A stretch of DNA of 64,000 nucleotides from Hymenobacter actinosclerus (GCF_900111515.1 NZ_FOHS01000002.1:496001-560000), one strand, 5' to 3'. Counted from the first letter of the stretch, positions 26,119-35,536 are shown. Notes: generated from the letters alone by a model not told the origin. Numbers and translations: made by a program.

Positions 26119-26724
26119 ATGCAAATTCATCTTCCAGATAAAGCTCCTGTGCTACTGAGTGGCCCCAATCTGGTGGCCATGACGGATGAGGAGTTTTTCG
26201 ACTTCTGCCAGCAGAATGCCGACCTGCGCATTGAGCGCACCGCCAACCATGAAATCATCATTATGTCGCCTACTGGCAGCCGCTCCGGCAAGCGCAATTC
26301 CCGCCTGAATGGCCAGCTTTATATGTGGTGGGCGCAACATGCCAACCTTGGCGAAACCTTTGACTCCAGCACTGGCTTCACGCTCCCGGATGGCGCAGTA
26401 TTGTCGCCGGATGCCTCCTGGGTATCGGCCGCGAAATGGAACGCGCTGACCGCTGAACAGCAGGAAATATTCGCGCCGGTTTGTCCCGAATTCATCATTG
26501 AGCTAAAATCGGCTAAAGACTCGCTGAAGGTGTTACAGCGCAAGATGCAACAGTGGCTGCGGGCTGGGGTGCAGCTGGCTTGGTTGATAGTTCCTCAGAA
26601 AGAAACAGTTTACATCTACCGCGCCGGCCAGCCGGAGCCGGAAATCGTGCAGGGCTTCGAGCAGGAGCTATCCGGGGAAACCGTGCTGCCAGGGTTTCGG
26701 CTGCGGCTGGCGGAGTTGCGGTAA
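26119..26724 (+). CDS. Uma2 family endonuclease-like protein (DUF820)
   Basis: This encodes 201 residues. The PD-(D/E)xK nuclease core is visible as SPDASWVS (Asp) and PEFIIELKS (Glu-x-Lys), followed by the conserved MQQWLRAGVQLAWLIVPQKETVYIYR helix-strand. Uma2 proteins are abundant in cyanobacteria and Bacteroidota, and their biological substrate is not known. TATCTTTA at 26087 resembles a -7 box. The next gene starts one base after its stop. Confidence 0.85.
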   Translation: MQIHLPDKAPVLLSGPNLVAMTDEEFFDFCQQNADLRIERTANHEIIIMSPTGSRSGKRNSRLNGQLYMWWAQHANLGETFDSSTGFTLPDGAVLSPDASWVSAAKWNALTAEQQEIFAPVCPEFIIELKSAKDSLKVLQRKMQQWLRAGVQLAWLIVPQKETVYIYRAGQPEPEIVQGFEQELSGETVLPGFRLRLAELR

Positions 26725-26725
26725 T

Positions 26726-27169
26726 ATGCACATCCGTACATTTCTATTCCTTTCGGTGTTTATGCTGGCGTGTCAGCCCATTCGACAAATCGGCGACACT
26801 GAATTTACCGACCAGCAACGGGAACGGCGTTTCAAGCTAACCCCGGCAAAACTGGCAGTCCTACGCCGGGCTGCCAATGACCGTCTGCCACTAAAATATC
26901 AGGACCCAGAGGTATTAAAGCGCTATGACTATTGGCCTCAGATAGTCGACCATAATTTTCGGGGGTTGTGGCACATCGACAATTATTCGCACCGCGGCCC
27001 ACTACTCGTTATCAATGGCAAGCATATAGTAACCGTCGTTCCGATCATGGAAGACAATGCAGATGGACTTGACTCACTTCACACCGCACTGCGCAGGTAT
27101 CCAGTATCAGAAATCAGCTTACAAGTTCGCGACAGTATTATAAAGCACTTTAAATTTATATATCGATAG
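26726..27169 (+). CDS. Putative lipoprotein, unknown function
   Basis: This encodes 147 residues. The N-terminus MHIRTFLFLSVFMLACQP has a lipobox (MLAC) with Cys16. The mature part is hydrophilic, with a segment RGPLLVINGKHIVTVVPI of beta-strand character. The ATG lies one base after the Uma2 stop, so the two are probably co-transcribed. GC content falls in the second half compared with neighbours. No family is recognised. Confidence 0.6.
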   Translation: MHIRTFLFLSVFMLACQPIRQIGDTEFTDQQRERRFKLTPAKLAVLRRAANDRLPLKYQDPEVLKRYDYWPQIVDHNFRGLWHIDNYSHRGPLLVINGKHIVTVVPIMEDNADGLDSLHTALRRYPVSEISLQVRDSIIKHFKFIYR

Positions 27170-27191
27170 CTCAGCCCCGACTTCTCAGAAT

Positions 27192-27220
27192 GCCCCGCGC
27201 CTCCCCCGCCGGGGCTTTTT
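27192..27220 (+). terminator. Terminator before icmF
   Basis: A GC-rich stem with GCCCCG and CGGGGC arms is followed by five T, 22 bp after the lipoprotein stop. Confidence 0.75.
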
Positions 27221-27222
27221 CG

Positions 27223-27230
27223 TACCTTTA
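27223..27230 (+). promoter_or_regulatory. -7-like box (TACCTTTA) of icmF
   Basis: TACCTTTA differs from TAnnTTTG at the last base and lies 32 bp upstream of the ATG, directly after the preceding terminator. Confidence 0.4.
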
Positions 27231-27262
27231 GCCTACCAAACCCCACCCAACGACCCGCCCTT

Positions 27263-30200
27263 ATGCAAGCTCCCGCAGCTCCTTATAAACCTAAGAACCA
27301 CGTCCGCATTGTTACGGCTGCCGCCTTGTTCGATGGGCACGATGCCGCCATCAACATCATGCGCCGCATCATTCAGAGCAGCGGGGCCGAGGTTATCCAC
27401 CTGGGCCACAACCGCTCGGTGCAGGAAATCGTGGATTGCGCCATTCAGGAAGACGCCCAGGCCATTGCCATTACCTCCTACCAGGGCGGCCACAACGAGT
27501 ACTTCAAGTACATGCACGATTTGCTGGCAGAGCGCGGCGCGGGCCACATCAAGCTCTTCGGCGGCGGCGGCGGCGTGATTCTGCCCTCCGAAATCGAGGA
27601 GTTGATGGACTACGGCATCACCCGCATCTACTCGCCCGACGACGGCCGCGCCCTGGGCCTGCAGGGCATGATCAACGACCTGCTCGAACAGGCCGACTTC
27701 CCCACCGGCCAGAACCTCAACGGCGAAGCCGCCCACCTCCAAGACAAGAACGCCCGCGACATCGGCCGCCTGATTTCGGCCGCCGAAAACTTCCCAGAAG
27801 AGTTTGAGCGCGTCCGCGCTCAGTTGTCAGTTGTTAGTGGTCAGTTGTCAGGCGAAGACCATGACAAGCAGAACAAACAGACAACTGACAACCAACAACT
27901 AACAACTACCCAAACGCCCATCCTCGGTATCACCGGCACGGGCGGGGCGGGCAAATCCTCGCTGGTGGATGAGCTGGTGCGGCGGTTTCTGCTGGACTTT
28001 CCGGAGAAAACCATTGCCATCATCTCCGTCGACCCCAGCAAGCGCAAGACGGGCGGGGCGCTGCTCGGCGACCGGATCCGGATGAACGCCATCAACTCCC
28101 CCCGCGTGTACATGCGCAGCCTGGCCACCCGCCAGAGCAACCTGGCCCTGAGCCGGTACGTGCAGGACGCCGTGGACGTGGTGCGGGCCGCCGAGTTCGA
28201 CCTCATCATCCTCGAAACTTCCGGCATCGGCCAGTCCGACACCGAAATCATCGAGCACTCCGACGCCAGCCTCTACGTGATGACGCCCGAATACGGCGCG
28301 GCCACCCAGCTGGAGAAAATCGACATGCTCGATTTCGCCGACGTCATTGCCCTCAACAAGTTCGACAAGCGCGGGGCCCTCGACGCCTTGCGCGACGTGC
28401 GCAAGCAGTACCAGCGCAACCACGGCCTCTGGGAGAAACCCCTCGACACCATGCCGGTGTTCGGCACCATCGCCTCGCAGTTCAACGACCCCGGCATGAA
28501 CCGCCTCTACCGCGCCGTGCTGAGCGTACTGGAGGAGAAAACCGGCCACGCCTTCGCCTCCCAGCTCGAAACGTCGGGCGTCGATTCCGAGAAAATCTAC
28601 ATCATTCCGCCGCACCGCACGCGGTATCTTTCCGAAATAGCCGAAACCAACCGCCAGTATGACCAGTGGGTTCAAAAACAGTCTGCCACAGCGCAGCAGC
28701 TCTATGGAATCCGACAAGCCGTCGGAGCCGTTGAAAGCCTCGCCGGAAACGGCGGCGGCGGAGGAGTTGGTAACGGCGGCGGCGCAAGCCCGGCCGGAAT
28801 CGAGCCCGGAGCACTTTTGGCCGGCCTGGAGAGCACCTTCGAGGAGGTCAAGCTTCGGCTGGACGGGCAGAACTGGAAACTCCTGGAGACCTGGCCGCAA
28901 ACGGTAGCCGCCTATAAAGCCCCCGAGTTCGTGTTCCGGGTGCGCGACAAGGAGCTGCGGCTCCAGACGCACACCAAGAGCCTTTCGGGCACTCAGATTC
29001 CGAAAGTAAGCCTGCCGCGCTACACGGCCTGGGGCGACCTGCTCCGCTGGCAGCTCCAGGAGAACGTACCCGGCGAGTTCCCCTACACGGCCGGCGTGTT
29101 CCCGTTCAAGCGCGAGGGCGAGGACCCCACCCGCATGTTTGCGGGCGAAGGCGGCCCCGAGCGCACCAACCGCCGCTTCCACTACGTGAGCATGGGCCTG
29201 CCCGCCAAGCGCCTGAGCACCGCCTTTGATTCGGTGACGCTCTATGGCGAGGACCCCGACGTGCGGCCCGACATCTACGGCAAAATCGGCAACGCCGGCG
29301 TGAGCATTGCCTGCCTCGACGATGCCAAGAAGCTCTACTCGGGCTTCAACCTGGCCAACCCCAGTACCTCGGTGTCGATGACCATCAACGGCCCCGCCGC
29401 CACGCTGGCCGCCTTCTTCATGAACGCCGCCATCGACCAGCAGTGCGAGCTCTATATTAAGGAGCACGGCCTGGAAGAAGAAGTCAGCCAGAAAATCGAC
29501 GCCATTTACGCGGAATACGGCCAGTCCCGCCCCCGCTACCAGGGCCCCCTGCCCGAAGGCAACGACGGCCTGGGCCTGCTGCTGCTGGGCGTAACCGGCG
29601 ACCAGGTGCTGCCCGCCGACGTGTACGCCGGCATCAAGGCCCGCACCCTCACGCAGGTGCGCGGCACCGTACAGGCCGATATTCTCAAAGAAGACCAGGC
29701 CCAGAACACCTGCATCTTCTCCACCGAATTCGCCCTGCGCCTGATGGGCGACGTGCAGCAGTACTTCATCGACGAGAAAGTCCGCAACTTCTACTCGGTG
29801 TCGATTTCGGGCTACCACATTGCCGAGGCCGGGGCCAACCCCATCACCCAGCTGGCCCTCACGCTCAGCAACGGCTTCACGTTCGTGGAATACTACGTGA
29901 GCCGGGGCATGGACGTGAACGACTTCGCCCCCAACCTCTCGTTCTTCTTCTCCAACGGCATCGACCCCGAGTACGCCGTGATTGGCCGCGTGGCGCGCCG
30001 CATCTGGGCCAAGGCCATGAAGCTCAAGTACGGGGCCAACGCCCGCTCGCAGATGCTCAAGTACCACATCCAGACCAGCGGCCGCAGCCTGCACGCCCAG
30101 GAAATCGACTTCAACGACATCCGCACCACCCTGCAGGCCCTGTACGCCATCTACGACAACTGTAACAGCCTGCACACCAACGCCTACGACGAGGCCATTA

Positions 30201-30760
30201 CCACCCCCACCGAGGAGTCGGTGCGCCGGGCCATGGCCATTCAGCTCATCATCAACCGCGAGCTGGGCCTGGCCAAGAATGAGAACCCGCTCCAGGGCTC
30301 GTTCATCATCGAGGAGCTGACCGACCTGGTAGAAGAGGCGGTATTGCTCGAATTCGACCGCATCACGGAGCGCGGCGGCGTGCTGGGCGCGATGGAAACC
30401 ATGTACCAGCGCGGCAAGATTCAGGAGGAGAGCATGCACTACGAGATGCTCAAGCATACGGGCGAGTACCCCATCATCGGCGTGAACACCTTCCTCTCCT
30501 CCAAAGGCTCGCCCACGGTGGTGCCCGCCGAGGTTATCCGCGCCACCGAGGAGGAAAAGCAGTACCAGATTACGATGCTGCAAGCCCTGCACGCCCGCCA
30601 CGCCAACGAGGCCCCGGCGCGCCTCAAGCAGCTGCAACAGGCGGCCGTAGCCAACGAAAACCTGTTCGGCGAGCTAATGGAGACCGTCAAGTTCTGCTCC
30701 CTGGGCCAGATTACGAATGCCCTGTTCGAGGTTGGGGGGCAGTACCGGCGGAATATGTAG
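27263..30760 (+). CDS. icmF: Fused acyl-CoA mutase (isobutyryl-CoA mutase type, IcmF)
   Basis: This encodes 1165 residues. The order is a B12-binding domain (about 10-150, [13 protein letters not shown] and a GGGGGVI turn), a MeaB-type chaperone GTPase (about 220-470, [19 protein letters not shown]), a linker and a methylmalonyl-CoA-mutase-like catalytic domain (about 530-1165). IcmF interconverts isobutyryl-CoA and n-butyryl-CoA or related acyl-CoAs using adenosylcobalamin. Two odd linkers are present: residues 187-215, Ser/Gln/Thr-rich and encoded by an inverted repeat of 7-bp units, and a Gly-rich run near 494-512 ([15 protein letters not shown]). Exact substrate is inferred from architecture only. 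Confidence 0.93.
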   Translation: MQAPAAPYKPKNHVRIVTAAALFDGHDAAINIMRRIIQSSGAEVIHLGHNRSVQEIVDCAIQEDAQAIAITSYQGGHNEYFKYMHDLLAERGAGHIKLFGGGGGVILPSEIEELMDYGITRIYSPDDGRALGLQGMINDLLEQADFPTGQNLNGEAAHLQDKNARDIGRLISAAENFPEEFERVRAQLSVVSGQLSGEDHDKQNKQTTDNQQLTTTQTPILGITGTGGAGKSSLVDELVRRFLLDFPEKTIAIISVDPSKRKTGGALLGDRIRMNAINSPRVYMRSLATRQSNLALSRYVQDAVDVVRAAEFDLIILETSGIGQSDTEIIEHSDASLYVMTPEYGAATQLEKIDMLDFADVIALNKFDKRGALDALRDVRKQYQRNHGLWEKPLDTMPVFGTIASQFNDPGMNRLYRAVLSVLEEKTGHAFASQLETSGVDSEKIYIIPPHRTRYLSEIAETNRQYDQWVQKQSATAQQLYGIRQAVGAVESLAGNGGGGGVGNGGGASPAGIEPGALLAGLESTFEEVKLRLDGQNWKLLETWPQTVAAYKAPEFVFRVRDKELRLQTHTKSLSGTQIPKVSLPRYTAWGDLLRWQLQENVPGEFPYTAGVFPFKREGEDPTRMFAGEGGPERTNRRFHYVSMGLPAKRLSTAFDSVTLYGEDPDVRPDIYGKIGNAGVSIACLDDAKKLYSGFNLANPSTSVSMTINGPAATLAAFFMNAAIDQQCELYIKEHGLEEEVSQKIDAIYAEYGQSRPRYQGPLPEGNDGLGLLLLGVTGDQVLPADVYAGIKARTLTQVRGTVQADILKEDQAQNTCIFSTEFALRLMGDVQQYFIDEKVRNFYSVSISGYHIAEAGANPITQLALTLSNGFTFVEYYVSRGMDVNDFAPNLSFFFSNGIDPEYAVIGRVARRIWAKAMKLKYGANARSQMLKYHIQTSGRSLHAQEIDFNDIRTTLQALYAIYDNCNSLHTNAYDEAITTPTEESVRRAMAIQLIINRELGLAKNENPLQGSFIIEELTDLVEEAVLLEFDRITERGGVLGAMETMYQRGKIQEESMHYEMLKHTGEYPIIGVNTFLSSKGSPTVVPAEVIRATEEEKQYQITMLQALHARHANEAPARLKQLQQAAVANENLFGELMETVKFCSLGQITNALFEVGGQYRRNM
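27822..27907 (+). repeat. Inverted repeat of 7-bp units inside icmF
   Basis: Arms 27822-27849 and 27880-27907 are imperfect inverse copies of 28 bases with a 30-base loop. Units are cagttgt on the left and acaactg-type on the right. The reading frame passes through and encodes a low-complexity linker between the B12 and GTPase domains. Confidence 0.85.
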
Positions 30761-30778
30761 GTAGTTGATTTGGCCGAA

Positions 30779-30820
30779 TAAAAAAGGGTGCTACCTTGCT
30801 GAGGTAGCACCCTTTTTTAT
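30779..30820. terminator. Strong bidirectional terminator after icmF
   Basis: A stem of about 16 bp (30780-30796 with 30802-30817), A-rich on the left and T-rich on the right, follows the icmF stop by 18 bp. Confidence 0.92.
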
Positions 30821-30836
30821 TCTACAGTTTTCATAC

Positions 30837-31286
30837 ATGACACGAACCTATATTTCTTATGCCTTAACACTCCTCTCAGGATTATTAGTCTATTTCATGT
30901 TTGCTGCTGCATCATCAGTAGCAGCCGGTATTACATGGATACCGGCTGCCAGCTTTGTGGGAAGCATACTGCATATTGGGATAAGTAGTTGGTTATTTCT
31001 TGCCTTTCCTAAACCTGGGAAAATCACTTCTTTTATTACCACTACTTTAATTTGTTTCTGGCCAATTACTGCGTGCATTGGAAGCATGAGAATCTTTGAC
31101 TTTGAAGCACTTATATTTTATACCTTACCTCTTATTATTAGTGGTTTCGTGATATGGAATCACCTTAAATCTTTTCAAGACAAAGAGAAAAAATCAACTA
31201 AAACACAGATAGTTTTATCAGCTTTGCCGTTAGCTTTTTTAATATACATGTTTTGCTTCTATTATGCTCTGTTTACTCAAGCATAG
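30837..31286 (+). CDS. AT-rich membrane protein, unknown function
   Basis: This encodes 149 residues from MTRTYISYALTLLSGLL with four hydrophobic helices (about 5-27, 35-60, 64-80 or 90-105, and 125-147) and a short charged loop with DKEKKSTKTQ. Its base composition is much richer in A/T than any other gene here, which suggests recent acquisition. No family is recognised. It begins the accessory patch that also contains the higBA remnant. Confidence 0.65.
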   Translation: MTRTYISYALTLLSGLLVYFMFAAASSVAAGITWIPAASFVGSILHIGISSWLFLAFPKPGKITSFITTTLICFWPITACIGSMRIFDFEALIFYTLPLIISGFVIWNHLKSFQDKEKKSTKTQIVLSALPLAFLIYMFCFYYALFTQA

Positions 31287-31417
31287 AATTAAATTATTGA
31301 GGGCCAGTTCCTAACCCAATATCCTGACCTCCAAACCTTGGGAGGGCAAGATATTGTGAGTGGTACCCTCCTCTACTTATAATCAGCCCGCTATTCATAG
31401 TCGTTCAAGCTTCGGCA

Positions 31418-31439
31418 GCTTCGGGTGGGGCCGGGGGCG
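31418..31439. repeat. 22-bp direct repeat, left copy
   Basis: The 22 bases starting gcttcgggtgggg recur exactly and in the same orientation at 32389-32410. The two copies bracket the higBA module. Confidence 0.7.
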
Positions 31440-31454
31440 GTTCGTTGAGAGCTC

Positions 31455-31898
31455 CTAAGCTGCGGCCTTGGCTCCCTGATGAATCACCCGCGCATTACGG
31501 GGCAAAGAAGCGGCCGCCACCACCAGCTCGTAAGGCCGGTTGAAGGCCTCCTGAGAGACCTGGAAATAGCTGGCGAGGCGGCGGATAACCTCTTTCGACA
31601 GGCCCCGCCGCCGGTTCATGATATCCGAAACCGCGCCTTTGCTCAGGCCCAGCGCGGCCACTAGGTCCTTGGCCAATAGGTTGCGGCCCGCCATCAGGGA
31701 GCGTAACAGCTCGATGGGGTCGGCTTCGGGCAGCGTGGCGTGGGCCTGGTCCCAGGTTTCGATGAGCAACGTGAGCAGGTCGATTTCCTCCTGCGTGGCC
31801 GTGGAGGCGGGTCCTTCGGTTGCTAACGCTTCCAACTGGCGGCAATAGTCCTGGTACTGCGGCTCGGTTTTGATGACGGTGTATTTGAGCGTTTTCAT
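31455..31898 (-). CDS. higA: HigA-type antitoxin with XRE helix-turn-helix
   Basis: This encodes 147 residues. An N-terminal part (MKTLKYTVIKTEPQYQDYC, then EEIDLLTLLIETWDQ) is typical of Bacteroidota HigA-like antitoxins. A helix-turn-helix follows (about 70-120, MAGRNLLAKDLVAALGLSKGAVSDIMNRRRGLSKEVI in outline). It would bind the toxin and repress its own operon. It is 8 bp downstream of the toxin frame, the usual toxin-first higBA order. The frame is intact although its partner is broken. Confidence 0.85.
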   Translation of the reverse strand: MKTLKYTVIKTEPQYQDYCRQLEALATEGPASTATQEEIDLLTLLIETWDQAHATLPEADPIELLRSLMAGRNLLAKDLVAALGLSKGAVSDIMNRRRGLSKEVIRRLASYFQVSQEAFNRPYELVVAAASLPRNARVIHQGAKAAA

Positions 31899-31906
31899 AG
31901 GTTAGG

Positions 31907-32239
31907 CTAGTAGAGGTTGATGGTGTATTGCTGGCTTTTGGCGCAGATTTTATCGTACTCAGCATGCGTACCCAGCCAGCAAACAAACAGGTGCACCTGC
32001 CGCTGGCCAAAGGCGTAGCGAGCAATCAGTCGGTAGTTGTTGCCCCCAATGTCGAATACCACGCGGTTGCTGCCGTTGCCCAGTAAGTCTGCCGCACCGA
32101 AAGTCTGCTGGATATCAGCAGGCGTGTTCCAGTCAGCGTACTTCACGGCCGTTCACCACAGCGCAAAAGCGGCGCGACTCCGGGCGTGGCGGGCCGCAAA
32201 GTCTTCCACGGTTTGCCGCTTGATGAGATGAACTTTCAT
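31907..32239 (-). pseudogene. higB: HigB-type toxin interrupted by an in-frame TGA
   Basis: The frame from ATG at 32239 encodes MKVHLIKRQTVEDFAARHAR, then after FALW a TGA at 32155-32153. The same frame continues as TAVKYADWNTPADIQ through NRVVFDIGGNNYRLIARY and FVCWLGTHAEYDKI to a stop at 31907. Together the pieces give the complete RelE/HigB-like RNase toxin of about 110 residues, and the stop replaces the residue after a conserved Trp. TGG to TGA is the simplest change. A GTG at 32146 could start only a truncated protein. A sequencing error is possible. Confidence 0.8.
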
Positions 32240-32253
32240 AAGAGGACGTTGGG

Positions 32254-32294
32254 GGCACGCTATAAGTTCGCAATATGCGAACTTATAGCGTGCC
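32254..32294. promoter_or_regulatory. Perfect 19-bp palindrome upstream of higBA
   Basis: Arms 32254-32272 and 32276-32294 are perfect inverse copies with a three-base centre, starting 14 bp upstream of the toxin ATG. The position suits an operator for the HigA repressor. The plus-strand T run after it also allows a terminator reading, but no plus-strand gene ends nearby. Confidence 0.65.
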
Positions 32295-32388
32295 TTTTTA
32301 TGTAGCGCCACACTTCCAAATAGGTATGACTCCGTGTGGCACACCTGTTTCCGCCGCTACTCCCGGCCCGTCGTGGCCGTTACGCGCC

Positions 32389-32410
32389 GCTTCGGGTGGG
32401 GCCGGGGGCG
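32389..32410. repeat. 22-bp direct repeat, right copy
   Basis: Exact copy of 31418-31439. The 949 bp between them contain only the higBA module and its operator. Confidence 0.7.
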
Positions 32411-32547
32411 CATGGCGGGGCGGAGGGGGCCGGAAGTAGGGCCAACATCAGTTCGGCGAACGGCCCGGCACGCTCATTCATAGCGCCAATTGCCCTGTTC
32501 ATCGGCTCGCTGTTTATCCGCTCCGGGCAATTAGCTAGCTTTACCCC

Positions 32548-34380
32548 ATGCGCATAGTTCCTTATAAGTGGAAGTTAGGGTGGCCGCTCTTGCTGCTGAC
32601 CGTGCTGGCCGCCTGCTCCTCGCCCGCGTCCGAAGTAGCCGCGCAGGATACGCTCCCTACCGAAACCTTTGCCCACCGCCGCGTGGTAGTAGGCGCCGAC
32701 TCGCTCGTACGTGGCCGGCTGCTCGACCGCCACGACTCCGTGCTGGTGGCTACCGGCACGCTGCACCTGCTCAAGCTACCGCGCAAGGCCCCCCTCGATA
32801 CCACCGCGCTGGGCCAGCTGCTGGGCTGGGGGCCGGCCACCATCAGGCAGCGCATCGCCCAGGCCCTGCCCTACGACAAGGCCCCCGCCGGCTTCCCAGT
32901 GAACCTGCGCCTGACGGCCGCCGAAGCCGCCCGGGTGCGCAAGGCCCGCCAGCAGTGGCCCACCCTCACACTCAGCACCGAAGTGGGCCGCCGCTACACC
33001 ACCTCCGCCGGCGCCGCCGTGCTGGGCTATCCGGCCGCCGAGGCCCAGGCCTTTTTCACCCAGGCCCGGCGCATCAAGCGCGGCCGCTTCTACCAGCTGC
33101 GCAACGGCGGCGTCGAGGGCTACTATAATGGCCTGCTCACGGGTCGCGTCGGCTACCGGCACCCGCTCATCGATTCGCTGGGCCAGACCCGCGGCTCCTG
33201 GGCCGCCGACACCGCCTTCCGCCAGGGCCAGGACCTGCACCTGACCATCGACCGCAACCTGCAGGCCTACGCCGAGCAGCTCATGGGCAACCGCAAGGGC
33301 TACCTGGTGGCCCTCGACCCCAAAACCGGCGAAATTCTGGCCTACGTATCGGGCCCCATTTACGACCCGGCCACGCTCACCGCCCCCGACCAGGCCAAGG
33401 TGCGCTCGGAGCTGCTCTACGACGAGAACCGGCCCCTCATCAACCGGCCCGCCATGCTGGCCAACCCGCCCGGCTCGGTGTTCAAGCTGGTGAATGCCGC
33501 CGTGGCCCTGCAGCTGGGCGCCATCACCCCCAGCACCGGCTTCAAGTGCGACCAGACGCTGATTAAGTGCGTGCACCGCCACCCCGTGCCCGGCAGCCTC
33601 ACGGTGGGCCTAAAGTACAGCTGCAACCCCTACTTCTACCAGACCATGCGCAACCTCATCCAGCGCGTGCCCGATAGCCTGGTAGCCGACACCGTGGCCG
33701 CCCGCCACGCCAACCTGGCCGAGTGGCGGCGCTACGTGCGCTCCTTCGGCCTCGATTCGGTGCTGGGCGTGGACATTCCGCGCGAGGCCCCCGGTTTCCT
33801 GCCCACTCCCGCCTACTACGACAAGGCCCGCAAGACCCGCAACTGGACCTACCGCTCCATCTACTCGCTGAGCGTGGGCCAGGGCGAAATCAATATGACG
33901 GGCCTGCAAATGGCCAACATGACGGCCATCATCGCCAACCGCGGCTGGTACTACCCGCCCCACCTCGTGCGCAGCATCGGCGCCGATGGCCCCCTGCCCC
34001 GCTTTCTCGAAAAGCGCTACACCCTCATCGACAGCACCCATTTCGCGGCCCTGCTGCCCGGCATGATTGGGGTAATGCAGCGCGGCGGCACCGCCGAAAC
34101 CTCCAGCCTCGCCGACGTGGGCATTACAGTAGCGGGCAAAACCGGCACCGTGCAGAACGGCGGCGACGAGGATGACGACCACGCCGCCTTTGTCGGCTTC
34201 GCCCCCGCCGACAACCCCAAAATAGTAGTGGCCGTGTACCTCGAAAACGCCGGCTTCGGGGCCACCGCCGCCGCCCCCTGCGCCGTGCTGGTAATGGAAA
34301 AGCACCTGCGCGGCCCCATCGCGCCCAAGCGCAAGAACTGGGAAGCCCGCATCAGGCACCGCGCCCGCAACGGCTATTAG
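32548..34380 (+). CDS. PBP2-like transpeptidase with a lipoprotein signal
   Basis: This encodes 610 residues. The transpeptidase motifs are intact: Ser310-V-F-Lys (PPGSVFK), Ser358-Cys-Asn (KYSCN) and Lys531-Thr-Gly (AGKTGT). The region before about residue 240 corresponds to the dimerisation/pedestal domain. In place of the usual membrane anchor the N-terminus reads PLLLLTVLAACSSP, a lipobox with Cys about residue 22. It is thus probably a lipid-anchored periplasmic peptidoglycan cross-linking enzyme. No mreCD or rodA is adjacent, so it is likely a specialised paralogue and not the elongasome enzyme. Confidence 0.85.
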   Translation: MRIVPYKWKLGWPLLLLTVLAACSSPASEVAAQDTLPTETFAHRRVVVGADSLVRGRLLDRHDSVLVATGTLHLLKLPRKAPLDTTALGQLLGWGPATIRQRIAQALPYDKAPAGFPVNLRLTAAEAARVRKARQQWPTLTLSTEVGRRYTTSAGAAVLGYPAAEAQAFFTQARRIKRGRFYQLRNGGVEGYYNGLLTGRVGYRHPLIDSLGQTRGSWAADTAFRQGQDLHLTIDRNLQAYAEQLMGNRKGYLVALDPKTGEILAYVSGPIYDPATLTAPDQAKVRSELLYDENRPLINRPAMLANPPGSVFKLVNAAVALQLGAITPSTGFKCDQTLIKCVHRHPVPGSLTVGLKYSCNPYFYQTMRNLIQRVPDSLVADTVAARHANLAEWRRYVRSFGLDSVLGVDIPREAPGFLPTPAYYDKARKTRNWTYRSIYSLSVGQGEINMTGLQMANMTAIIANRGWYYPPHLVRSIGADGPLPRFLEKRYTLIDSTHFAALLPGMIGVMQRGGTAETSSLADVGITVAGKTGTVQNGGDEDDDHAAFVGFAPADNPKIVVAVYLENAGFGATAAAPCAVLVMEKHLRGPIAPKRKNWEARIRHRARNGY

Positions 34381-34557
34381 GCCGGCCGGTTGGTGGTCTT
34401 CATACCGCATCCTGACCGCCTGGCTACCCTCTTCGGCCAACCAACTGTCCCTGCCCTGTTTTTCGGTACTGCGCCGGCAGTAAGTACCCCGAGGCTGTTT
34501 ATTAGGACATATCTATATAGATTGCGGAGATTTATTCCATCTTTCGTTCAGCTGGCC

Positions 34558-35511
34558 ATGCGTATCAGTCGTTCCGTTGCGTTCTGCGTGTTTCCGTTTG
34601 CCGCCCTGCTCCTGGCGGCGGGTTCTTCTCCGGCACCCACACCGGCCCTGCCCCCCAACTTCACCCAGGGCATCATCACTACCCGGGTATCGCTGCCGGG
34701 CAACCCCTACGATAAGCTGCTCAGCCAGATCGACCCCGCCAAGGGCAATGTGCAGGCCCAGATGCAGCAGCTTGCCCTCCGCATGACGCCGGCTGAGCAG
34801 CAGCAGTTTCAGGCCGAGGCGGCCCGGCTGAGCCCGGCCCTGGTCATGGGTGCCATGATGCTGCCGCGCAAAGGCACCATTTACTGCCGGGGCCAGGAAG
34901 CCCGGGTAAGCACCGACGGGCTGTCGTACCACCTGGAAAACTACTTCGACAGCGCCAAAAACGCCGGTATCCTGCTGCTGGCTGCCCAGGCCAGCCCCGA
35001 GCGGGTGGCCTATACCTACAATGCCGCCACCATGAAAACCCGGTGGCAGAGCATTGTGGTAGCCGAGGAGGACTACACCCTCAAAACCAGCCCTGAAACC
35101 AGCCTGGTAGCCGGCTACCCCAGCCAGAAAACCACCTATACATTGAAGCCGGGCGCGGGCACACCCGCTCCGGCCGAGGCGGGCGCCATGAGCCAGAAGC
35201 CCGTAGCCCTGGAGGTCTGGACCTCTGCCCAGATACCGCAGATGCTGAATTTTGCGCACCCGGTATACGTCCAGCAGCAGCATGGCATCACCAAGCTGCT
35301 TGTCTATTTTGATAAGGAGCGCCGGCAGAAGCTGCTCTACGAGTTTGCCGGGGTCCAGGTGAAGCCCGTTGCGGCCCAGGACCTGAAAATCAACGCCAAC
35401 ACGCCCCTGCTCGACTATGCCAAAGACGAGCTGCAGATCGGCATGAAGTCGTTGGCCATCATGCTGGGCGGCGGCCCCGGCTCGCCGGGCAAGCCCAACA
35501 CCGACGACTAG
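34558..35511 (+). CDS. Secreted protein, unknown function (possibly DUF4412-like)
   Basis: This encodes 317 residues from MRISRSVAFCVFPFAALLLAAG, with a signal peptide to about residue 22. The centre contains GTIYCRGQEARVSTDGLSYHLENYFDS and a later SQKTTYTLKPG segment, a pattern like periplasmic DUF4412-type beta-sheet proteins, but this is only a suggestion. The C-terminus is Gly/Pro-rich. The longer frame from 34390 would hide the signal sequence. Confidence 0.6.
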   Translation: MRISRSVAFCVFPFAALLLAAGSSPAPTPALPPNFTQGIITTRVSLPGNPYDKLLSQIDPAKGNVQAQMQQLALRMTPAEQQQFQAEAARLSPALVMGAMMLPRKGTIYCRGQEARVSTDGLSYHLENYFDSAKNAGILLLAAQASPERVAYTYNAATMKTRWQSIVVAEEDYTLKTSPETSLVAGYPSQKTTYTLKPGAGTPAPAEAGAMSQKPVALEVWTSAQIPQMLNFAHPVYVQQQHGITKLLVYFDKERRQKLLYEFAGVQVKPVAAQDLKINANTPLLDYAKDELQIGMKSLAIMLGGGPGSPGKPNTDD

Positions 35512-35536
35512 CTTCGCGCAGCCTTCGGTCCTTCTG

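Noticed and set aside
27899-30637. 912-residue minus-strand ORF opposite icmF
   Set aside because: It mirrors the codon structure of icmF in GC-rich DNA, has Val/Gly/His-rich low-quality sequence and no motif. It is a shadow.
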